Part shown: in pieces, positions 30,598 through 39,649 of the stretch
How positions within the stretch are numbered: position 1 is the stretch's first letter
Layout: every line of letters begins with the position of its first letter
From: Methanobrevibacter sp.
GTDB taxonomy: Archaea > Methanobacteriota > Methanobacteria > Methanobacteriales > Methanobacteriaceae
DNA length: 64,000 bases
Assembly: GCA_017434555.1 (NCBI GenBank)
Contig: JAFRFB010000097.1
Span: 1-64,000 of the forward strand
Direction: 5' to 3'
Program-made: the position numbers and the translations under genes
The notes under the pieces: generated by a model
Told to the model about the DNA's origin: nothing
What the model saw: only the letters and a program-made list of their open reading frames with translations
Database searches by the model: none

Positions 30598-31196
30598 TGG
30601 AAAGCATATTTCAAAATAGTAATTTTTATAATTTATCTGATCCACAATCAACATGGCTTTATGATGTAGCTTTTTATAGTGTAAAAAATAATTCAAGTAA
30701 CTCATATTTTATTGATTGGTGTAATAAGAATATTATAATTACAAATATTGGATTACCATCATATCATACTGAAACAGTTACCAAAAAATATTTCGGTTCT
30801 GAAAAATCATATCCAGTAATTAGAACTTATGGTGGTGAATGCACAATGCAATTTGATGTAAGAACAGAAGTTAGTGATATGGTTGGTATTGAAAAAGTGG
30901 CACAAATAGATTCTTTATATCATGTTACTGGTCAAGATTACATATTATATCACCCAGAATTACAAATTGTAAATAATTCTGTATCATTTGAAAAGATTAT
31001 TGTAAGATTGATAAATAAAACTGCTAGTTCAAAGGCAGAAAATGCAATTCAGTCTGAATATGAGTATAATAATTGTATTATAACAGACTTTGGTTTTAAT
31101 GAAGAACTTAGTTATAACAGTGAATCTAAGTTAACTGGCAAATTATCATTCCATTATGATATGTGGCACAAAAGAAAAGGTATAAATGGAGTATAA
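30597..31196 (+). CDS. Second tube-like tail protein
   Basis: 199 aa. Ends in YEYNNCIITDFGFNEELSYNSESKLTGKLSFHYDMWHKR, parallel to the end of the upstream protein (YEFYNCHIMSIDDASLSYES...TFVYDY), and has G-E-C-T-M-Q-F-D-V-R-T-E as the counterpart of its GTFTIKF strand. So the two form a duplicate pair, presumably tube initiator/terminator or baseplate tube layers. Start codon shares one base with the upstream stop (TAATG), so translation is coupled. Confidence 0.65.
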   Translation: MESIFQNSNFYNLSDPQSTWLYDVAFYSVKNNSSNSYFIDWCNKNIIITNIGLPSYHTETVTKKYFGSEKSYPVIRTYGGECTMQFDVRTEVSDMVGIEKVAQIDSLYHVTGQDYILYHPELQIVNNSVSFEKIIVRLINKTASSKAENAIQSEYEYNNCIITDFGFNEELSYNSESKLTGKLSFHYDMWHKRKGINGV

Positions 31197-31202
31197 TAAA
31201 TA
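31195..31202 (+). promoter_or_regulatory. Late promoter variant AATAAATA, 4 bases from ATG
   Basis: AATAAATA then ATAT and the ATG at 31207: one base from consensus but with the same spacing. Confidence 0.65.
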
Positions 31203-31206
31203 ATAT

Positions 31207-31689
31207 ATGGATTATTACAATATTAATAACTATTTTAATAATTATGGAACAGAAGATTCTGTTGACCAAGGTGCATATAACATTGGCCTTGATAAACTAG
31301 TATGTCCATGTTGCGGTAAGAAGTTACACCTTATTGATTCTATGAAGAAGGAATATGAAGGTGATGATTTAATCAAGGTTAATGAATCAGTTTTGACTGA
31401 AAATAAGCTTTCTGACTATCTTCTTGGAATTATTGAAGATGAAGCTAGAGCAATTTATGAGGACGAACTAGAAACAAACGAACCAGAAACCGATGAAATG
31501 GGAAATATTGTCGGTGAATATGGCGAAAGATTTTTATACGTTAATAAAGAATTGAAAAAAATAGTTAAAATGAAGGCAAATGCAATTTCTAATATGGTAA
31601 AACATCAAGGAATTGAAGTTTCTCCATTTTATGTTGAAAATGAGCTTTTTCAGATGCTAAAATGCTATGGTTATACTGGAGAACGCTAA
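31207..31689 (+). CDS. Late protein with CPCCGKKL zinc knuckle
   Basis: 160 aa. Residues about 36-45 read VCPCCGKKLHLID, nearly the same as VCPCCGARLNILN in the next gene. No second Cys pair is visible, so a zinc site may need a dimer or a partner. The remainder is acidic and helical. Adjacent to and expressed like virion genes. Function unknown. Confidence 0.75.
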   Translation: MDYYNINNYFNNYGTEDSVDQGAYNIGLDKLVCPCCGKKLHLIDSMKKEYEGDDLIKVNESVLTENKLSDYLLGIIEDEARAIYEDELETNEPETDEMGNIVGEYGERFLYVNKELKKIVKMKANAISNMVKHQGIEVSPFYVENELFQMLKCYGYTGER

Positions 31690-31706
31690 AAAATTCAAAT
31701 TTTAAT

Positions 31707-31714
31707 TATAAATA
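31707..31714 (+). promoter_or_regulatory. Late promoter TATAAATA with leader
   Basis: 26 bases before the ATG at 31741, with AAAGGA as the ribosome site. Confidence 0.8.
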
Positions 31715-31740
31715 ATATAAAATAACTAAAGGATTTTACT

Positions 31741-32376
31741 ATGAAAAACAGATTTGACACATTTAAAACCGCAGGTTGGTTGCTTGATGAGTCATATGAC
31801 CCTATGAATTATATGACTGAAGCAGAAGAAGACGAAGAAACCGTTGCCGAAGAAGAGGAAGAGGATGAAGATCTCGATACTGAAGATAATGATGAAGATT
31901 TAGATCTTGATGATGACACCGATGCAGGTGACGAAGATTTAGACCTTGATGATGATACTGAAGGTGAAGAGGAAGATTCTGACCTTGATCCGACTGACAT
32001 TGCTGGTCGTCTTGATGCAATCGAAGATAAGCTCGATGATATTGCTGACAAGAATGAACCTGATGAAGATGAAACATTCGACCTTGACCTTGCTAATCCA
32101 GTTTGCCCATGCTGTGGTGCTCGCTTAAATATCTTGAACACTATCGCTGATACTGAAGAAATCGCAGCTGAAGGTGGTGACGAAGACGAAGAAAATACAG
32201 AAGATGAAGATATTTCTGCACTTCTCGCTGGCGAAACTCCTGAAGAAGATGTTGAAGGCGAAGGTGAAGATATTTCCACAATGGATGACAGTCTTGACGA
32301 TGTTGACGGTTTAGGCTATGACGACAGCGAATATGTTTCGCTCGACGACGAAGCAGAAGACGAAGACGAAGACTAA
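31741..32376 (+). CDS. Highly acidic late protein with CPCCGARL knuckle
   Basis: 211 aa, more than a third Asp and Glu. Residues 1-25 (MKNRFDTFKTAGWLLDESYDPM) are the only non-acidic leader, then runs of E and D, a heptad-like helix (AGRLDAIEDKLDDIADK), the knuckle PVCPCCGARLNIL and another acidic tail. Such composition recalls T4 prohead core proteins (gp67 and gp68 are small, highly charged). Scaffold or core role is inference. Followed by a terminator. Confidence 0.78.
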   Translation: MKNRFDTFKTAGWLLDESYDPMNYMTEAEEDEETVAEEEEEDEDLDTEDNDEDLDLDDDTDAGDEDLDLDDDTEGEEEDSDLDPTDIAGRLDAIEDKLDDIADKNEPDEDETFDLDLANPVCPCCGARLNILNTIADTEEIAAEGGDEDEENTEDEDISALLAGETPEEDVEGEGEDISTMDDSLDDVDGLGYDDSEYVSLDDEAEDEDED

Positions 32377-32396
32377 TTCTAATTGAAATTTTAAGA

Positions 32397-32428
32397 AATA
32401 ACCAGAGTAATTCTGGTTATTTTTTTAT
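32397..32428 (+). terminator. Terminator of the acidic protein gene
   Basis: AATAACCAGA / TCTGGTTATT stem with 5-base loop, then a T run. Confidence 0.88.
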
Positions 32429-32457
32429 TTTTTATGATATTAACCTCAATTTAAAAC

Positions 32458-32465
32458 TATAAATA
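32458..32465 (+). promoter_or_regulatory. Late promoter TATAAATA, 4 bases from ATG
   Basis: TATAAATA, ATAC, ATG at 32470. Confidence 0.86.
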
Positions 32466-32469
32466 ATAC

Positions 32470-32937
32470 ATGAATAATATTATCGTTAATGGTGAGGACA
32501 ATAAGCAGCTTGCATTGTATATTGGTAATAAAATTAGAAATTTTAAGACCAGTTATCCAATGAAAAGAGACTATTGTAGAGACATTAATGATGAACTTCG
32601 TGAAGAATTGTCATATGATGGTATCAGATGTAAACGAATTTATGGATTGTATAAAGTAAATACGTTTATTGGTTGGCTTGATGAGGAAGATTTTACTGAA
32701 GAAGAGTTAGATGAGATTACCAAAAAATATGGCGGAACATATCAAGAAGATTTAGAGGAATATGTAAAGAGTTTACCAGAAGAAAAGCAAAAAGAACATC
32801 TTTATATTCCACATGTTTTCTTGCAATGTAAGGAACTTATACTTGATGCCGCTTCAGATATGTTTAATGGATTTGGCACACATTCTAAATATAGATATTA
32901 CTATGACAACTATTCACCTGTTATTGGAGTTAGATAA
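32470..32937 (+). CDS. Late protein, possible transglutaminase-like fold
   Basis: 155 aa. A Cys in D-Y-C-R-D-I-N-D-E-L, a His in I-P-H-V-F-L and an Asp in L-I-L-D-A-A-S-D-M-F are spaced as in small transglutaminase/cysteine peptidase domains (C...H-V-x-L...D-x-x-x-x-x-F), and RCKRIYGLYKV fits the strand between. This is pattern resemblance only. Co-directional and contiguous (no gap) with the large virion-like gene downstream. Confidence 0.72.
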   Translation: MNNIIVNGEDNKQLALYIGNKIRNFKTSYPMKRDYCRDINDELREELSYDGIRCKRIYGLYKVNTFIGWLDEEDFTEEELDEITKKYGGTYQEDLEEYVKSLPEEKQKEHLYIPHVFLQCKELILDAASDMFNGFGTHSKYRYYYDNYSPVIGVR

Positions 32938-35900
32938 ATGAGATTCTTAGATTTATACGAAAGTGACAAGCCTAAGCAGAATGCTTCTGCAGAAAAGAAG
33001 GATGATAACCAGAAGAAACAGGAAGAACCTGCTGAGACTATTACTATGGACACTATTATGAAAGACCTCGAGGGCTTTCATACTAATGTAGATAAACGAG
33101 TCGCATTTTTAAATAAGATTCACAAGCCAGGGCAGCAAAGTGACCGTGCATTTACTTATGGCGGTGATGGTTCTGGTAGAGGAACAGGTGGTAAGTCTAT
33201 TAGTTATACCGCTGATAGATTATCTAAACAGCCTTCTGAAGAATTTAGAAAAATCATGGATGGTATTAAGAGTCAGAGTGACTGGAAAGACAAGATAACA
33301 TCATGTATTGACCGTGTTGAAAATTCTCAACAGCAACAGTATATTAAAGGTTATTTCATTCCTAAGTTGGAAGACCCAGGTATTAGATTAAATACCACTG
33401 CAAACCAGAAAGACTATCGTGTTCCTGGTGTTGAACAATATGAACAATTTGGTAAAGCACTTGTTTTCTATTGCGGTAAGTGTGTAAGTAAATTAACAGA
33501 TGCTGATGTAAAGATTGGTCCTGAAAAATTCAAACTTATTATGCAAGGTTGCTTTGGTGCTGCACCAGACCAAAACCGTGAAGATGATGATTTCTTAACA
33601 CAGTTTAAAAATCTTGAAGCAAAATTAAAAATTGACGCTGCTAAGAATGTTATTAACTCTATCCATGCTGCTGGTACTAAAGATATTCAGGGTATAAAGA
33701 ATCCAAATGATATAGAAGCAGAATCATACTATACTGGTATGAGCTTCCTTGTTAAGAATAAGTTGTTTGAAGCAGAAGAAGGTGAAGAAGAATCATCTGG
33801 CGAAGTTGAATGTCCTAAGGTTATTGATGACTTTAGTGCTGACGCTGCTACTGCATTAAAACAGGCAAAGGCTGTTTCTATAAAATATCCAAAACAGTAT
33901 AAGCTTTGGTATGAAAAGTTACGTGGTGCTTTTGATAAGGGTGTTAAGGATTATCAAGAGAAGGAACGTTCTAAAGATTTGATGAAGAACGGTATTGAAA
34001 ACCCAATTACTCATGAAATTGAATATAGAAATGGTAAGGCTTGGGGTGCAGGTGGACCAAATGCATTTATTAGAAATAATCCGGATTTACAAAAAATTGT
34101 TGATAAGATTAAGCAAGGAACACCAGGTTGTGAAGGTGTAAATGGTTGGGATATTTTCAACTGTGGTCCTAAGCTTATTCTTACAATGTTTGATGCTTTG
34201 GAAAAGGGTGGTGAAATTTATCAGAAACTCTGCGATGATTTGGCAGAAGGTTCTAAGATGATTGCACGTTCTCTTAATAAGACCAGACCAGAAGAATTTG
34301 ATAAGCTTATTAAGCAATATGCAGAAAAGAAACAACACAATAAGGCAATGGAAATTGCTATTAGTGGTGTTATGTTATCTTTGACTAGATTGTATGGTAT
34401 TTTGGCTAATGGTAAAATTGGTCAGATTAATATGAAGACAAAGACATTTAACAGTGAAAATAACGGAAACAATACTGTTATTCAGCTTCGTATTGATGAA
34501 TTAAAGAATGCACTTGCAAAAGCAATGAAAGAAAAAGATGCTTATGAAAAGTGGTTAGTCGAAGAACAAAAGAAAATTGACGAACGTAACAAGAAACTTG
34601 AAGAGGAAATCAAGGGTCTTAAGAATCAGTCAGAAGGTGAAGGTTCTAAAGAAGGTGGAAATACTGAAGAACCTAAGAAGGACGGAATTTCTGTAAAGAA
34701 AGAATCTGTTTATTCTAGTGTTAAGAATATCTTAAAGGAAGACGAAGAAAAGTCCAAGAGTATGAAACTTGCTGATCAAGCACAAGACGAATTGAAGAAG
34801 AAAGAAGCTGAGCTTGAAAAAGGTAAGAAGAAAAGAAATGAATTATATCTATTAAATGTTAAGAATTATATCGCAATTCTTGAAGAATATAAGAAAGTTC
34901 TTGCTCTTGAAAAATATATCAAAGAAGGATATGATACAATCAATATCTTGTTTGACCCAGATTCTGCAGAAGAACAATATCAGGAAGTTGTTAATGGAAC
35001 TGATGAAACTAGGGATGAAAATGAGGAAGAAGATAATACCAAAACAGAATCTTTAACTCAACGTCTTGATAAGATAATGAAGAAATATCGTTTGGATGAA
35101 GCTGATGAAGGTGAATCTGAAGCTAGTGAAGAACTTGATGATTTAGATTCTGGTAAGTCAGACGGTAGTTCAGAAGGTAGTTCTGATTCTGGAAATACTG
35201 ACGCAAAGAAGAAAGATGATAAACCTGCAAATACCGAAACTCATAGCGATGAACCAGAAGTAAAGAGTAACAATAAAGGAAATCTTAATTGGGTTGAACG
35301 CGATAGGGCTGAAGGTTTAAAGGAAATCTATCGTATATTTGCAGAAGGTAAGCATGATGTTCGTATTGAAGTTTCTACATTCAACGAATTAGCAAAGGCA
35401 AAAACTGCAAAAGAAGCATTTAAGCATGTTATTGAAGCATGTAGTTCTTTACAGCATACTTTAGACAGAGTTAAGACTGTTGAGCCAATCGTTGATGGTA
35501 TTGTTGCATGTAATAAGATTGAAAAACGTTCTGATATTGCTGGATGTTTCGAAGTTATTAACTTTGGTAAAGATTCTGAAGAAGAGGAAAAACCAAAGGA
35601 AGAAAATAAAGAAGAAAATAAGGAAAAGAAATCTCCAGCTGAAGCAGAAAAGGTAATGATTGAACGTCTTACAAAATGCGTAGATGAGTCTAGCCCATTA
35701 ATGGCTGGTCTTGTTGGCAAGATGAACAGTATTGTAAGATCTGCAAAGGATGATAATTGGATTAATACTTATCAGAAATTTAATGATGAAACAAATTCTA
35801 AACTTGAAGAAATCTTTAAGGAAGTTGAAGATGTAGTTAAAGAAAGTGATAAAGGTAAAGAATTTGTTGCAAAGGTAAAAAACAACTTAAATGATAAGAA

Positions 35901-36618
35901 TGCATTATTAAAGATTTACCTTACAGTTTCAATGGTAAAGAACCTTATTTCTGCAGTAACTGCTCATGTTAAGGAAGTCGAGGAAAAGCCGGAAAATAAG
36001 CCAGCAGAAAATGCATCTTATGTTCCAGATTCTACTTTACCGAAGTTAGATGAAGATACTAATGCTTATTTACATACTATTAATAATCTGGAAGTAAAGT
36101 TCAAAGAAGTAGATAGTTCTATTGACTTTAATACATTATTGCCAACAGATTTTAATAACGAAATTTATAATATTGCAGATGCATCTAAATATAATGAAGC
36201 AGAACAAAAACTTGGCAATATTATTGGTTTGAGCGTAAAAGCTGCAGAAACAAAAAATAAAGTTTGTAGCATATTATCTACATTGGTTAGAACTGATGAT
36301 GGTGATAATGATGTTATGAAAGTTGTTAAGGAGAAAAAACTACCTTGCTTAAAGTGTATTGAACAATTCACTTCAGCACCTCGTAATAATGATAAAGAAA
36401 GACCAAATGGTAATAGAAATATCTTCTATTTCTATGGTTTAATTCGAGCAATAACTGCATGTTTAACCAGTTTAAAGGGTGCTATCAAGGATAATAATGA
36501 ACGTATTGTTCAAGGTGAAAAACCGCAAGAAGGTGAGGAAAAGAAAGAAAGTTATATTCCGGAAGTTTCACCAAATACTTTGATGAATGAAATTTATAAA
36601 TATATAAGAGGAAATTAA
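32938..36618 (+). CDS. Large charged coiled-coil late protein (1226 aa)
   Basis: Starts MRFLDLYESDKPKQ, with a leader like other late proteins. Composition is dominated by Lys, Glu and Asp, with long helical stretches (e.g. around residues 530-570 and 600-650 KKEAELEKGKKKRNEL) and several low-complexity hinges (SKEGGNTEEPKKDG, SSEGSSDSGNTDAKKKDDK, KEENKEENKEKK). Three or four similar-sized blocks are separated by these hinges, which suggests repeats of a helical unit. No enzyme motif seen. A virion-interior or tail structural protein is possible. One base separates it from the next gene. Confidence 0.8.
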   Translation: MRFLDLYESDKPKQNASAEKKDDNQKKQEEPAETITMDTIMKDLEGFHTNVDKRVAFLNKIHKPGQQSDRAFTYGGDGSGRGTGGKSISYTADRLSKQPSEEFRKIMDGIKSQSDWKDKITSCIDRVENSQQQQYIKGYFIPKLEDPGIRLNTTANQKDYRVPGVEQYEQFGKALVFYCGKCVSKLTDADVKIGPEKFKLIMQGCFGAAPDQNREDDDFLTQFKNLEAKLKIDAAKNVINSIHAAGTKDIQGIKNPNDIEAESYYTGMSFLVKNKLFEAEEGEEESSGEVECPKVIDDFSADAATALKQAKAVSIKYPKQYKLWYEKLRGAFDKGVKDYQEKERSKDLMKNGIENPITHEIEYRNGKAWGAGGPNAFIRNNPDLQKIVDKIKQGTPGCEGVNGWDIFNCGPKLILTMFDALEKGGEIYQKLCDDLAEGSKMIARSLNKTRPEEFDKLIKQYAEKKQHNKAMEIAISGVMLSLTRLYGILANGKIGQINMKTKTFNSENNGNNTVIQLRIDELKNALAKAMKEKDAYEKWLVEEQKKIDERNKKLEEEIKGLKNQSEGEGSKEGGNTEEPKKDGISVKKESVYSSVKNILKEDEEKSKSMKLADQAQDELKKKEAELEKGKKKRNELYLLNVKNYIAILEEYKKVLALEKYIKEGYDTINILFDPDSAEEQYQEVVNGTDETRDENEEEDNTKTESLTQRLDKIMKKYRLDEADEGESEASEELDDLDSGKSDGSSEGSSDSGNTDAKKKDDKPANTETHSDEPEVKSNNKGNLNWVERDRAEGLKEIYRIFAEGKHDVRIEVSTFNELAKAKTAKEAFKHVIEACSSLQHTLDRVKTVEPIVDGIVACNKIEKRSDIAGCFEVINFGKDSEEEEKPKEENKEENKEKKSPAEAEKVMIERLTKCVDESSPLMAGLVGKMNSIVRSAKDDNWINTYQKFNDETNSKLEEIFKEVEDVVKESDKGKEFVAKVKNNLNDKNALLKIYLTVSMVKNLISAVTAHVKEVEEKPENKPAENASYVPDSTLPKLDEDTNAYLHTINNLEVKFKEVDSSIDFNTLLPTDFNNEIYNIADASKYNEAEQKLGNIIGLSVKAAETKNKVCSILSTLVRTDDGDNDVMKVVKEKKLPCLKCIEQFTSAPRNNDKERPNGNRNIFYFYGLIRAITACLTSLKGAIKDNNERIVQGEKPQEGEEKKESYIPEVSPNTLMNEIYKYIRGN

Positions 36619-36619
36619 A

Positions 36620-37090
36620 ATGATACAAGAAGATTACGAAAAACTAGTAGAACATATAGCTGGAATTAATAACGACTATAAAATCGTAGTCGAAGATGTT
36701 GATTTGGATAGCTATGATGATGAACCTAAGGAAAAGAATTCCCGTCAGGAAATTCGTGATGCTATCAAGCCACAGGTTGATATTGCTTCCTCCTTGATTA
36801 CTACAATTAAGGATGGTTTTGCTGATAACATGGACCAAACAAAGCGAATGAATGATGCTATGGACCAGATTCAGTCTTGGGAAAAGACAATTCATGGTGC
36901 TTGTGAACAAATCCTTAAGACTGTTGAAGCAAAGGATGGTTCTGTAGATAGACCAGAATCTATTGTTAATGACAGTTCTAAATGTTCTCCAAAGGCATTT
37001 AACAAGTATATCAAGAATTATACCAGTAGAGACTATGGTGTTCTTGAACTTGCTGCAGCAATTATGGTTTTCTATAATTCTCTGAGCTAA
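36620..37090 (+). CDS. Unknown late helical protein
   Basis: 156 aa, MIQEDYEKLVEHIAGINNDY. Acidic leader, then a helix-rich region (IREAIKPQVDIASSLITTIKDG) and ELAAAIMVFYNSLS at the end. The size and arrangement resemble a repeat block of the preceding 1226-aa protein, to which it is coupled. No known family. Confidence 0.75.
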   Translation: MIQEDYEKLVEHIAGINNDYKIVVEDVDLDSYDDEPKEKNSRQEIRDAIKPQVDIASSLITTIKDGFADNMDQTKRMNDAMDQIQSWEKTIHGACEQILKTVEAKDGSVDRPESIVNDSSKCSPKAFNKYIKNYTSRDYGVLELAAAIMVFYNSLS

Positions 37091-37110
37091 TTTAATTAAA
37101 AATAAAAAGA

Positions 37111-37134
37111 AAAGCAGTGAAAAATCACTGCTTT
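37111..37134. terminator. Bidirectional terminator
   Basis: AAAGCAGTGA / TCACTGCTTT stem with AAAA loop between convergent genes. Confidence 0.9.
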
Positions 37135-37550
37135 TTATTATATACAAATTTTATATAATCCGCCCATTTTGTTTTCAATATATTTCTTTGGGCATCATTT
37201 AATAGTTCATTGTATCTTTTGGCTTCTTTATTGCCTATATTATATTCTTTTTTTAATGCAACTATTAAATCTTGGTCCGTTGCTTCAGTTTTATATGCAT
37301 CGTAATTAAAATAATGTTTTGTCTTTTTAACCCAAGTATATAAAATTGTATAATGTTGTTGATTTGTTAATTTCTGAACTGTCAACTCATTAATTAATGG
37401 TAACAAATATTCATAACTTGACAAAAATCTATTTAAAATAAACTGGTTATATGCCGATTTATATTCATCTGGCAAATTTGCCCAATCATATTTCTTTGTA
37501 CAGATTGAACCTAATATTTCAAAGATTGGATTTTTCTTTTTTTCATTCAT
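37125..37550 (-). CDS. Unknown protein
   Basis: 141 aa, MNEKKKNPIFEILGSICTKKYDW. Contains YSAYNQFILNRFLSSYEYLLPLINEL-type hydrophobic helices and KEAKRYNELLNDAQRNIL; resembles small phage clamp-loader-like or helical proteins only in general composition, so no call is made. ATGA overlap with the upstream 54-aa gene. The end of the coding region lies within the shared terminator. Confidence 0.75.
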   Translation of the reverse strand: MNEKKKNPIFEILGSICTKKYDWANLPDEYKSAYNQFILNRFLSSYEYLLPLINELTVQKLTNQQHYTILYTWVKKTKHYFNYDAYKTEATDQDLIVALKKEYNIGNKEAKRYNELLNDAQRNILKTKWADYIKFVYNKKQ

Positions 37551-37711
37551 TCAAAATGGTCCTTAAATTCCATAGTGACTTTATCGTCATTAATCACCGA
37601 TAGTTTTACTTCAATTAATGTTTTGTTATCCTTAAAAATATAGTAATTTCCTGCATCTTTTAACATAACAAAAGAAGGATCATCTGTAAAACTCTTAATA
37701 ATCTTATTCAT
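37547..37711 (-). CDS. Small unknown protein (54 aa)
   Basis: Reads MNKIIKSFTDDPSFVMLKDAGNYYIFKDN... and ends EFKDHFE. Probably a small beta sheet. Supported by tight packing: its ATG follows the upstream stop by one base, and its stop overlaps the next ATG (ATGA). Confidence 0.72.
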   Translation of the reverse strand: MNKIIKSFTDDPSFVMLKDAGNYYIFKDNKTLIEVKLSVINDDKVTMEFKDHFE

Positions 37712-37712
37712 A

Positions 37713-38423
37713 TTAGTCCTTATTAAATTTGCTTAAACGTGAAATTGGCCAAATTCCGTTAACTTTTTTATTCCATTTGTCAAAGAAAACCTTTTTAAGT
37801 TGTTCAAAAATCTCTGGTGGTTTTCCTTCACTAAAATGCTTAATGGTAATATCGATTGTAGAAACTTTGTAACCACGTTCAAGAACTTGAAGGGAAATAT
37901 CTGTATCATAAAAATGGAATCCCGCAAGATTTTCATCAAAACGTAATCCTTCTTCAAATATCCATTTCGGGAAGAACATACAACAACCGTCAACAGTAGC
38001 TAAATAATCATGAACTCCTGGATGTTCCTTCATAGGATATTCGATAGGTTTTCCATCTTTGTCTTTTCCACCTTGAATAATATATCCAGAACCATACGTC
38101 CATCTACCACCGGCTCTAGGAACACCATTCCACCAAGTACAATTTGTATCAAGAGCGATAGTTCCAATTACACCAGCAATACCTACATCACCATTTTCAT
38201 AAAGTTTTGTTAACTTATAATTACAAACATCGAGCGGTGTAATAATCTGAGTATCATCATGTCTAAAACAAATAATAGGGTCATTATTTTTTAATACAAT
38301 ATTTTCAATAGCATAATTGTATTTCTTAGCCATTGAATCACCTAATGTATTATCAATATAAAAAACTGTTTTAGTATCTACTTGTTCAGGTTTACGTTCC
38401 GCTACTGGAATTATCTCTATCAT
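37713..38423 (-). CDS. Glycosyltransferase (GT-A, GT2-like)
   Basis: 236 aa. Pattern of the Glyco_tranf_2_5 type: ICFRHDD (nucleotide-sugar/metal DxD-like), GVIGTIALD, a middle with TVDGCCMFFPKWIFEEGLRFDENLAGFHFYDTDISLQVLERGYKVSTIDITIKHF. The F-H-F-Y-D-T-D-I-S-L-Q-V segment is the acceptor/catalytic block of the family. Transfers a sugar, perhaps onto virion protein or host surface glycan. Overlaps the thioredoxin-like gene by 32 bases. Confidence 0.78.
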   Translation of the reverse strand: MIEIIPVAERKPEQVDTKTVFYIDNTLGDSMAKKYNYAIENIVLKNNDPIICFRHDDTQIITPLDVCNYKLTKLYENGDVGIAGVIGTIALDTNCTWWNGVPRAGGRWTYGSGYIIQGGKDKDGKPIEYPMKEHPGVHDYLATVDGCCMFFPKWIFEEGLRFDENLAGFHFYDTDISLQVLERGYKVSTIDITIKHFSEGKPPEIFEQLKKVFFDKWNKKVNGIWPISRLSKFNKD

Positions 38424-39105
38424 TACTAGTTCCTTTTAAAATGTTATCAAGTTGTCTAACTTCGAATTTTGCCTCATTTCCTTTAACTGCAGCATAATCG
38501 ATAAGAATTTTTTGACCTAATGGAGAAAAGATATTACTCTTATTATCTTTAATTATAACAAGACGTGAAAAAGGCATTTGACCTTCAAGCATATGTTCAC
38601 GTTGTTGAAGTGTAAGAGATGGTGCTACAGTATCAATGTCTAATGGTAACTCATTATAATCGATTGCTTTGGCCATTATCGCAGCTTTATCTTCTTCATT
38701 GATGCTAGGTGCAAAAATATAGTAAGTTAAATGACATTTTGTTTGCTCTTTTTTAATTCTTTCGGCAATTTCTTCCGGAGACAATGGATTATCACCAAAT
38801 TCTTTTAAATCTTCAAATATTGGCTCTAATTGGGTACTAAATAATTGTCCCGGTTTTACATATTTAAGTTTATTATCTTTAAAACAAGCAGTCAAAGGAA
38901 AGACTGTTCGTTCTAACATTTCTGCTAAAATCTTACGTTCAGAATCTAAAGATACTTCAACGAAATAAAGATAAGCATTATTAATATATTCTATGGATTG
39001 CTTATAATCCTGACAAATATGACATGCATCATCAGTAAAAATATAAATGCCATGTCGATAAGATAATAAAAATTTTTCAAAACTTAATTTTTGAGAATCA
39101 AACAT
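38392..39105 (-). CDS. Thioredoxin-like protein
   Basis: 237 aa. Residues 15-110 have a thioredoxin fold pattern: HGIYIFTDDACHICQDYKQSIEYI with a C-H-I-C active site, FVEVSLDSERKIL, and VFPLTACFKDNKLKYVKPGQL (cis-Pro region). The C-terminal half (LTYYIFAPSINEEDKAAIMAKAIDYNELP...) is unassigned. Late promoter 6 bases before the ATG. May keep disulphides in a virion or tail protein in the right state; inferred. Confidence 0.72.
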   Translation of the reverse strand: MFDSQKLSFEKFLLSYRHGIYIFTDDACHICQDYKQSIEYINNAYLYFVEVSLDSERKILAEMLERTVFPLTACFKDNKLKYVKPGQLFSTQLEPIFEDLKEFGDNPLSPEEIAERIKKEQTKCHLTYYIFAPSINEEDKAAIMAKAIDYNELPLDIDTVAPSLTLQQREHMLEGQMPFSRLVIIKDNKSNIFSPLGQKILIDYAAVKGNEAKFEVRQLDNILKGTSNDRDNSSSGT

Positions 39106-39111
39106 ACGTCT

Positions 39112-39119
39112 TATTTATA
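39112..39119 (-). promoter_or_regulatory. Late promoter TATAAATA, 6 bases from ATG
   Basis: Minus-strand TATAAATA before the ATG at 39105; no ribosome site. Confidence 0.82.
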
Positions 39120-39127
39120 CAGAAAAA

Positions 39128-39152
39128 ATATACCACTTATTAGGTGGTATAT
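39128..39152 (-). terminator. Terminator after the gene at 39161
   Basis: ATATACCAC / GTGGTATAT stem with 7-base loop and a T-rich minus-strand end. Confidence 0.82.
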
Positions 39153-39160
39153 TTTAAAGT

Positions 39161-39649
39161 TTAAACTTCAGGTTCTGCGATTGGATTTTCTTCCAGATCT
39201 TCAAGAACCGTATTGTAAGTCATTAATACTTTCTTGCCAGTTTCAGGATCCGGTTCCTTATGCTTAACATACCAAGCAATGTTCTTAATCATATCCTTTT
39301 CAGGATCGCAAACAAAACTAAGAATATACTCAGTTGACCAGACACCATCATTAGATTCCTTACGTGTAGCAGAAATGCCAATTAATTTTGCCGGGAAAAC
39401 AAGATCACTAAAAGTTACCTTATATTCTAATGTATAAGCATCAAGAGGAATATTAACCTTATCCCATGCATCTTGAGCAGCGGACTGGTCAAATGCACCA
39501 TTAAAATCAATATCCTGCTGAAACTGACGTGGGAAAGAACGAATGCTTGTATCTTCAACGACTTTCATCTGAAGAATCCAAAACATATCTTCACCCTTCT
39601 TAACAAGCTTGAAGTTAGCTAATGAACTGTCAAATCTTGCTGTATTCAT
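39161..39649 (-). CDS. Unknown protein
   Basis: 162 aa, MNTARFDSSLANFKLVKKGED. Beta-rich (KGEDMFWILQMKVVEDTSI, YTLEYKVTFSDLVFPAKLIGISATRKE), with an acidic end. Overlaps the upstream stop by one base (TAATG). No family recognised; may form a pair with the gene at 39649. Confidence 0.75.
   Translation of the reverse strand: MNTARFDSSLANFKLVKKGEDMFWILQMKVVEDTSIRSFPRQFQQDIDFNGAFDQSAAQDAWDKVNIPLDAYTLEYKVTFSDLVFPAKLIGISATRKESNDGVWSTEYILSFVCDPEKDMIKNIAWYVKHKEPDPETGKKVLMTYNTVLEDLEENPIAEPEV

Noticed and set aside
31802-32279. Ser-rich and His-rich frames antisense to the acidic protein
   Set aside because: They are the complement of GAA/GAT runs; no ribosome site or promoter.
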